Positions 59,301 to 64,000 of a stretch of DNA of 64,000 nucleotides are shown piece by piece (position 1 is the first letter of the stretch; each line of letters opens with the position of its first letter). The stretch covers positions 46,112 to 110,111 of the forward strand of contig CANGNA010000002.1 of assembly GCA_947455215.1 (NCBI GenBank). The letters run 5' to 3'. Both the position numbers and the translations under genes were made by a program. The notes below the pieces were generated by a model that did no database searches, had not been told where the DNA came from, and saw nothing but the letters and a program-made list of their open reading frames with translations. This stretch comes from Chitinophagaceae bacterium. Lineage in GTDB: Bacteria; Bacteroidota; Bacteroidia; Chitinophagales; Chitinophagaceae.

Positions 59301-62300
59301 ATGAAAAAGCTTTGTACACTCGTGCTTTGCAGTATAGTCGCTCTAACATCAAGAGGTCAGACCATCACCGCAACGCTTACAACACCGCCCTGTCACGCCG
59401 ATGGCGTACTAACCACCAACTTCACGGGTATGGGCTCCCCGGTGACTGTTACCTATTATCTGCCGTCGGGTCCTGTCACGCACTCGGGTATATCGGGATC
59501 CAGCGATGTACTTACCGGTTATGCCGGGCAAAACGTCTATATCTATGCCTCCAGTCCCTCGGTCACGTCGGCATATACTTATTTTACCGGAACACCACCA
59601 TTTACTTACACGGTAAGTATCAGCGGGGCCATGTGTCCTAACCCGGGTATGGCCAATGCCATAGTATCCGGCGGTACTGCGCCTTATAGTTACAGCTGGA
59701 CCAACGTGGCCACCAGCGCGGTAACAACAGGTAATCCCGGTATACTGCCCGTAGGCAACTACGACCTGATGATCACGGATGCTGCAGGTTGTACCTGGGG
59801 CTCTGTTTATTCCGGTGACTCTATTTATATGTACGACCTTCCGGCCTTTAGCTTTTCGCTTACCAGCACAATAGCCAACTGTACCAATGGTACGGCCACT
59901 GCAGGCCCCGTAACAGGCGGCACTGCACCTTACAGCTATCTGTGGTCCAATGGAGCTACATCGTCTTCGCTATCTGGTCTTACAATGGGGGCTTACAACC
60001 TTACCGTGACCGATGCTATTGGTTGCTCTGTAGTGGAAACTGCTTATGTAGAGCAGGCTGTAAGTATCACAGCACCTGTTACCCCTACCCCCGCTACCTG
60101 TACAGCTGCCGACGGTGCTGTTATAGCATTCGGTTCGGGTGGTATGCCGCCTTATAGCTACTTGTGGAGCAATGGTGCTACTACCCAGTCGCAGACTGGC
60201 CTTACTGAAGGTTATTATACGGTCAATGTGACCGACGCCAATGGTTGCATAGGCGAAGGTTACGGGTATGTAAGTGCATCAAGCCCTGTTACGGCATCTT
60301 ATACGGCTACTTCCAGCAGCTGTACAGCGCCTACAGGTACAGCAACACTTTCTATTGCAGGCGGTACCACTCCATACAGCATCAACTGGTATACTACGCC
60401 ACCGCAAACAGGTGTTACTGCTACAGCATTGGCTCCGGGTAACTATGGCTTTAATATTACAGATGCGGTAGGTTGTGTACGTTCCGGTATCGTAGTTATC
60501 GATCCGATAGACATTATTAATCTTAGCTTTAGCAGCACTGCTGCTACTTGTACCATGACCAACGGTAGTGCCAGCGTAAGTGCCACCGGCGGTGTGGGTG
60601 CGCTTTCTTACCTGTGGTCTACAGGCGGCACAGCTTCTGCTATAGCCGGCATTGCAGCAGGGTACTATAACGTAACTGTAACTGATGCTAACAGCTGCCA
60701 GGCAAGCGGTTATGTAGATGTACCTGTATATTCGCCTATGGGCGTCGGGCTTACATCAACAGCGCCTTCATGCCTGTTTACCAGCGATGGTAGCGCTGCT
60801 GCCTTACCTTACGGTGGTACGGCTCCATACGCGTATCATTGGAGTACAGGTGCCACAACAAGTGGTATATCCTCACTAGGCGCCGGCTACTATTCTGTTT
60901 ACGTTACCGATGCATCTGGTTGCACCGGCTACAGGTATCTTGACCTTGAAGCAGGGACGGCGGATAATTGCTATTGCACAGTAAATGGTACGGTTTATAA
61001 CGATGTAAATGGCAACTGTGTTCAGGATGCAGGCGAGAATGGTATAGAAGGTATACAGATACATTGCAGCGGCCACGGCTATACCTATACAGATGCCAGC
61101 GGTCATTATTCTTTCCGTGTGCCAACAGGCTCTTATACGATCTCTGAAAATATCGAAACGTTCCACCCGCTGTCTGCATGCCAGTCTAACAACATTCCAG
61201 TATCTGTAGTAGCTTCTTCGGGCTGTACACATACTGTGGATTTTGCCAACAGCACCAATACTATCCACGATATGCACATCAGCACATGGGATTATACATG
61301 GCCTGTTCCTGGTCACTCTTATTCTCAGATAACAGTTGTGACCAACGAAGGCACAGTTAATGAAGCCGGTATACTGGCAGGCTACCAGACAGACGGCCAG
61401 CTGTTTGCTCCTTCATTTGTTCCCGGTGGTATATTCTCTGGTGCTGCTAACTGGTACGGCTCTGCTGCTTTCCCCGCAATGGCACCTACTACATCGCAAA
61501 CATTCTTCGAAAACTATGCTGTGCCAACCAGCATACCATTGGGTACTACAGTTGTTACCAAAGACTCTGTAGTAGCAGCATCGCCAATGAGCACGTGGTT
61601 GAGCGACTACACACCATGGAACAACGTAGACTACTTCACTACTACAGTTGTAGGCTCTTACGACCCTAACTTTAAAGAAGTAAGCCCCAAAGGCGTAGGT
61701 GCGCCCGGCTACATTACTTATGCCGACTCTGTATTGGAATACATGGTTCACTTCCAGAATACAGGTACATGGTATGCTGATAACGTAGTGGTTATTGATA
61801 CCCTGGATGCCAACCTGGACTGGACAACACTGCACCCTGTTTTCGAATCGCACAATTGTACGGTGACCATGAGTGAGAATGGCGTTGTTAGATTCGCGTT
61901 CAATAATATTCACCTGCCCTATTCATCTGCATACCCTGTAACCAGCAATGGCATGTTCACTTATACTATCAAAACACGTCATGGACTGGCCCATGGCACA
62001 CAGATACGTAATCGTGCTGCTATTTACTTCGATTACAACGAGCCTGTTATGACCAATAGCACGCTTAACACACTGTATAATGGTGTAGGCGTAAATAATG
62101 TGAATAACGAAGCTGCTGCATTCTCACTGTATCCAAATCCGGCTGACAAGACCTGCTTTGCGGTGATCAATAGCGACGTGTTTGGTAATGCCGATATGAC
62201 CATTACTGATATTACAGGAAAGATCATGTCTCGCACTACAGTTGGGCTGGGCATTGGTAAGCAAACTATTCCTGTAGAGGTTAGCTCACTGGCTACCGGT

Positions 62301-62366
62301 ATGTACTTTGTAACGATCCACAACCTGGATAAGACATCTACCCAGAAACTGGTGATCATGAAGTAA
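59301..62366 (+). CDS. Large type IX secreted protein with SprB repeats
   Basis: 1021 residues from the ATG at 59301 (MKKLCTLVLCSIVALTSRGQ); ATG 59295 is the alternative. Six SprB-type repeats of about 75 residues fill residues 115-555, each with GGTAPYSYLWSNGATxxxxxGLxxGxYxVxVTDAxGC. A SdrD_B-like domain follows (GTVYNDVNGNCVQDAGENGIEGI, about 565-650). Next comes a beta domain with SYDPNFKEVSPKG, MVHFQNTGTWYADNVVVIDTL and IYFDYNEPVMTN, typical of the conserved domain preceding many sorting signals (DUF7619-like). The C-terminus (LYPNPADKTCFAVI, then ATGMYFVTIHNL, KLVIMK) is a type A sorting domain. SprB repeats occur in the gliding adhesin SprB, so a surface adhesin is likely. A terminator follows. 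Confidence 0.9.
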   Translation: MKKLCTLVLCSIVALTSRGQTITATLTTPPCHADGVLTTNFTGMGSPVTVTYYLPSGPVTHSGISGSSDVLTGYAGQNVYIYASSPSVTSAYTYFTGTPPFTYTVSISGAMCPNPGMANAIVSGGTAPYSYSWTNVATSAVTTGNPGILPVGNYDLMITDAAGCTWGSVYSGDSIYMYDLPAFSFSLTSTIANCTNGTATAGPVTGGTAPYSYLWSNGATSSSLSGLTMGAYNLTVTDAIGCSVVETAYVEQAVSITAPVTPTPATCTAADGAVIAFGSGGMPPYSYLWSNGATTQSQTGLTEGYYTVNVTDANGCIGEGYGYVSASSPVTASYTATSSSCTAPTGTATLSIAGGTTPYSINWYTTPPQTGVTATALAPGNYGFNITDAVGCVRSGIVVIDPIDIINLSFSSTAATCTMTNGSASVSATGGVGALSYLWSTGGTASAIAGIAAGYYNVTVTDANSCQASGYVDVPVYSPMGVGLTSTAPSCLFTSDGSAAALPYGGTAPYAYHWSTGATTSGISSLGAGYYSVYVTDASGCTGYRYLDLEAGTADNCYCTVNGTVYNDVNGNCVQDAGENGIEGIQIHCSGHGYTYTDASGHYSFRVPTGSYTISENIETFHPLSACQSNNIPVSVVASSGCTHTVDFANSTNTIHDMHISTWDYTWPVPGHSYSQITVVTNEGTVNEAGILAGYQTDGQLFAPSFVPGGIFSGAANWYGSAAFPAMAPTTSQTFFENYAVPTSIPLGTTVVTKDSVVAASPMSTWLSDYTPWNNVDYFTTTVVGSYDPNFKEVSPKGVGAPGYITYADSVLEYMVHFQNTGTWYADNVVVIDTLDANLDWTTLHPVFESHNCTVTMSENGVVRFAFNNIHLPYSSAYPVTSNGMFTYTIKTRHGLAHGTQIRNRAAIYFDYNEPVMTNSTLNTLYNGVGVNNVNNEAAAFSLYPNPADKTCFAVINSDVFGNADMTITDITGKIMSRTTVGLGIGKQTIPVEVSSLATGMYFVTIHNLDKTSTQKLVIMK

Positions 62367-62387
62367 ACAACTCTTTTGAGTGTTCAG

Positions 62388-62417
62388 AAAGGGGAGGCTG
62401 TCAGTCTCCCCTTTTTT
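62388..62417 (+). terminator. Terminator after the SprB-repeat protein
   Basis: AAAGGGGAGGCT (62388-62399) pairs with AGTCTCCCCTTT (62403-62414) with one G-U; T-run. Confidence 0.8.
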
Positions 62418-62456
62418 ATGCCCCTGCAGGTATACGCCCAATGGATAAAAAAAGAG

Positions 62457-62464
62457 TAGTTTTG
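62457..62464 (+). promoter_or_regulatory. Promoter -7 box of kdsA
   Basis: TAGTTTTG, 20 nt before the ATG at 62485. Confidence 0.55.
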
Positions 62465-62484
62465 ACACCTGAAACAAGTATAAT

Positions 62485-63312
62485 ATGAACGCTTTTCTTT
62501 CTGAGCTTTTTAAAGGCCAGGATAATAGTAAAAACAATTTCTTCCTTATGGCGGGCCCCTGCGTCATAGAAAGTGAAGATGTGATCATGGAAACAGCCGA
62601 AAAGGTGGTGGACATTTGCCGCAGGCTCCATATCCCGCTTATCTTCAAATCTTCTTACCGCAAGGCCAACCGCAGTCGCCTGGATAGTTTTTCCGGTATT
62701 GGTGATGAGGAGGCTTTAAAGATACTGGCTAAAGTGAAGGAGAAATTCGGCGTTCCGCTGGTTACAGATATCCACGACGCGTCTGAAGCCGCTATGGCAG
62801 CAGAATATGTAGATGTATTACAGATACCGGCATTCCTTTGCCGCCAGACAGATATACTGATAGCAGCCGCGAAGACAGGTAAGATAGTGAACGTAAAAAA
62901 GGGCCAGTTCCTGGCACCGGAGTCTATGATATTTGCCGTAGACAAGATAAAGCAGAGTGGTAATAACAACATCATGCTCACCGATCGTGGTACAATGTTC
63001 GGCTACCAGGATCTTATTGTCGATTATCGCGGTATCCCTACCATGCAGGCCATGGGTGTACCAGTAGTGATGGATTGTACGCACAGTCTGCAGCAGCCTA
63101 ACCAAACCAGTGGTGTAACGGGCGGTAATCCGCAGATGATAGAGACCATATGCCGCGCTGCGATAGCTGTTGGTGCGGATGGCCTGTTCATAGAAACGCA
63201 CCCTGATCCGGCACATGCTAAAAGCGATGGAGCCAATATGCTGAATCTTTCCCTGCTCGACCCGCTGATGCAGAAGCTGGTGCGCCTGAGGGAAGTGGTA
63301 AATACGTTGTAG
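62485..63312 (+). CDS. kdsA: 3-deoxy-8-phosphooctulonate (Kdo-8-P) synthase
   Basis: A 275-residue TIM-barrel enzyme that condenses phosphoenolpyruvate with arabinose-5-phosphate, the first committed step to Kdo of lipopolysaccharide. Motifs are FLMAGPCVIESED, IFKSSYRKANRSRLDSFSG, VTDIHDASEAA, QIPAFLCRQTDIL, NVKKGQFLAPE and MDCTHSLQQPN. Cys26 in GPCVIES matches the metal-ligand cysteine of the metal-dependent class; the metal-independent class has Asn there. A hairpin repeat (GAAAGCT / AGCTTTC, 63336-63363) follows before the peptidase gene. Other Kdo genes are not in the window. Confidence 0.95.
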   Translation: MNAFLSELFKGQDNSKNNFFLMAGPCVIESEDVIMETAEKVVDICRRLHIPLIFKSSYRKANRSRLDSFSGIGDEEALKILAKVKEKFGVPLVTDIHDASEAAMAAEYVDVLQIPAFLCRQTDILIAAAKTGKIVNVKKGQFLAPESMIFAVDKIKQSGNNNIMLTDRGTMFGYQDLIVDYRGIPTMQAMGVPVVMDCTHSLQQPNQTSGVTGGNPQMIETICRAAIAVGADGLFIETHPDPAHAKSDGANMLNLSLLDPLMQKLVRLREVVNTL

Positions 63313-63398
63313 TCGTAAGTCTTAAGTAGATAGTCGAAAGCTGTTGTTAGCGCAGTAGCTTTCATCAACACATTAATTATACACACCGATAAGCATTT

Positions 63399-64000
63399 AT
63401 GAACAATACCAGACTTTTATTGCCTGCGTTAATGGTAACCATGTTGTGCAATATGGCTATTGCGCAGAAGAAGCAATTTACAATGACCGAGGCTACCAAC
63501 GGCCTTTCTACAACACTGGCGTCCAAGAGTATTAAAGGCGCTGCATGGCAACCCGGAACCCATAAAATGTGGGAGATCATCAAGGCCGATGGCAAAGAAG
63601 AGTGGAAAGTAACAGAGTTCTCGTCTAAGAATACAGTGGCAGCTACCGAGGTGCCACAAGGTGCTTATCCGCCCGGCGAAACAGTGAATAACATACCATC
63701 GTTAAAATGGCTGGATAAGAACACAGCATGGTTCATGAATGGTAAGAACATCATCATGGGTTCGCTCGACGGTAGCAACTGGACATGGACCAAATGGGTA
63801 AGCCTGCCGGATAACGCTGAGAACGTATTTGTAGATAAAAACAAGAGTATTGCCTATACTGTTGATAATAACCTGTACCTGCTGGACAAGGATAAGCGCA
63901 ACATAAAGGTGACCAACGAGACCGATAAGAACATTGTATGCGGTACTTCTGTGCATCGCGATGAGTTTGGTATCGATCATGGTATCTTTTTCTCCCCGAA
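63399..64000 (+). CDS. DPP-IV-like S9B peptidase, N-terminal part (cut by window end)
   Basis: The frame opens at the ATG at 63399 and stays open to the last base; about 200 residues are seen. The signal peptide reads MNNTRLLLPALMVTMLCNMAIAQ. The rest is beta-propeller sequence: IKGAAWQPGTHKMWEI, IPSLKWLDKNTAWFMNGKNI, YTVDNNLYLLDK. It then reaches SVHRDEFGIDHGIFFSP, which matches the DPP-IV propeller segment that precedes the SPKG motif. The catalytic alpha/beta-hydrolase domain would lie beyond the window. Such dipeptidyl peptidases remove Xaa-Pro dipeptides in the periplasm or at the cell surface. The family call rests on the propeller part only. Confidence 0.75.
   Translation, partial: MNNTRLLLPALMVTMLCNMAIAQKKQFTMTEATNGLSTTLASKSIKGAAWQPGTHKMWEIIKADGKEEWKVTEFSSKNTVAATEVPQGAYPPGETVNNIPSLKWLDKNTAWFMNGKNIIMGSLDGSNWTWTKWVSLPDNAENVFVDKNKSIAYTVDNNLYLLDKDKRNIKVTNETDKNIVCGTSVHRDEFGIDHGIFFSP

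Noticed and set aside
59640..60960. Regular 225-base periodicity that might suggest a CRISPR or satellite array
   Set aside because: It is the coding repeat of the SprB-type domains; units differ in sequence and stay in frame.

Overview
This window is ordinary chromosome of a Bacteroidota bacterium, most likely of the Chitinophagales. Signs of this are a complete gldK-gldL-gldM-gldN block (type IX secretion and gliding core), several large secreted proteins with type IX C-terminal sorting domains, a DUF4271-hemD pair, and many promoter-like TAnnTTTG boxes (the Bacteroidota -7 element) with few strong Shine-Dalgarno sites. I see no phage, insertion sequence, CRISPR array, rRNA or tRNA. The right end cuts a DPP-IV-like peptidase gene.

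Layout. 1-3.2 kb: a methyltransferase, an acyltransferase-3 membrane protein and a GT2 glycosyltransferase. 3.2-9.9 kb (minus): a paaG-like gene, then translationally coupled GH2 and GH20 glycosidases, and a secreted protein of unknown function. 10-13 kb (minus): hddA-hddC-GT4, part of a GDP-heptose and surface-glycan route. 13-19.8 kb (plus): an ABC ATPase without a permease, a small charged protein (minus), a PKD-type secreted protein, a FadR-type regulator with an MFS exporter, and a carboxypeptidase-regulatory-domain protein. 19.9-23.4 kb (minus): FadL-type porin with SGNH lipoprotein, and comF. 23.5-26.1 kb: ndh and an NtrC-like activator with no DNA-binding domain. 26.2-31.2 kb (minus): NHL-repeat secreted protein, priA and hemW. 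31.4-35.2 kb: DUF4271, hemD and a DUF255 thioredoxin-domain protein. 35.4-40.2 kb: gldKLMN. 40.3-44.4 kb: comB-like phosphatase, TMTC-like GT-C/TPR protein and kbl. 44.6-50.5 kb: two related type IX secreted repeat proteins. 50.6-53.5 kb: purL and pabA. 53.5-58.9 kb (minus): GyrI-like protein, DinB, YafY-type regulator, MgtC, a lipoprotein, dapB and fumC. 59.3-64 kb: an SprB-repeat secreted protein, kdsA and the DPP-IV-like peptidase.

How the genes fit together. The GldKLMN proteins form the membrane-spanning motor and ring of the secretion system that should export at least five proteins encoded here: those at 14.5, 26.2, 44.6, 47.9 and 59.3 kb. The GH2/GH20 pair looks suited to Man-GlcNAc glycans, and the FadL/SGNH pair to ester lipids. 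The heptose genes, kdsA, the glycosyltransferases and the TMTC-like protein point to surface glycan synthesis.

The most interesting non-coding signals are: a sigma54-like promoter inside a perfect inverted repeat ahead of the NtrC-like gene; a REP-like double hairpin read through in frame at the N-terminus of the GH2 gene; several perfect operator-like palindromes (17.1, 22.5, 54.2 and 9.9 kb); and a set of genes whose -7 boxes lie only 4-7 nt before the ATG, which suggests leaderless mRNAs.
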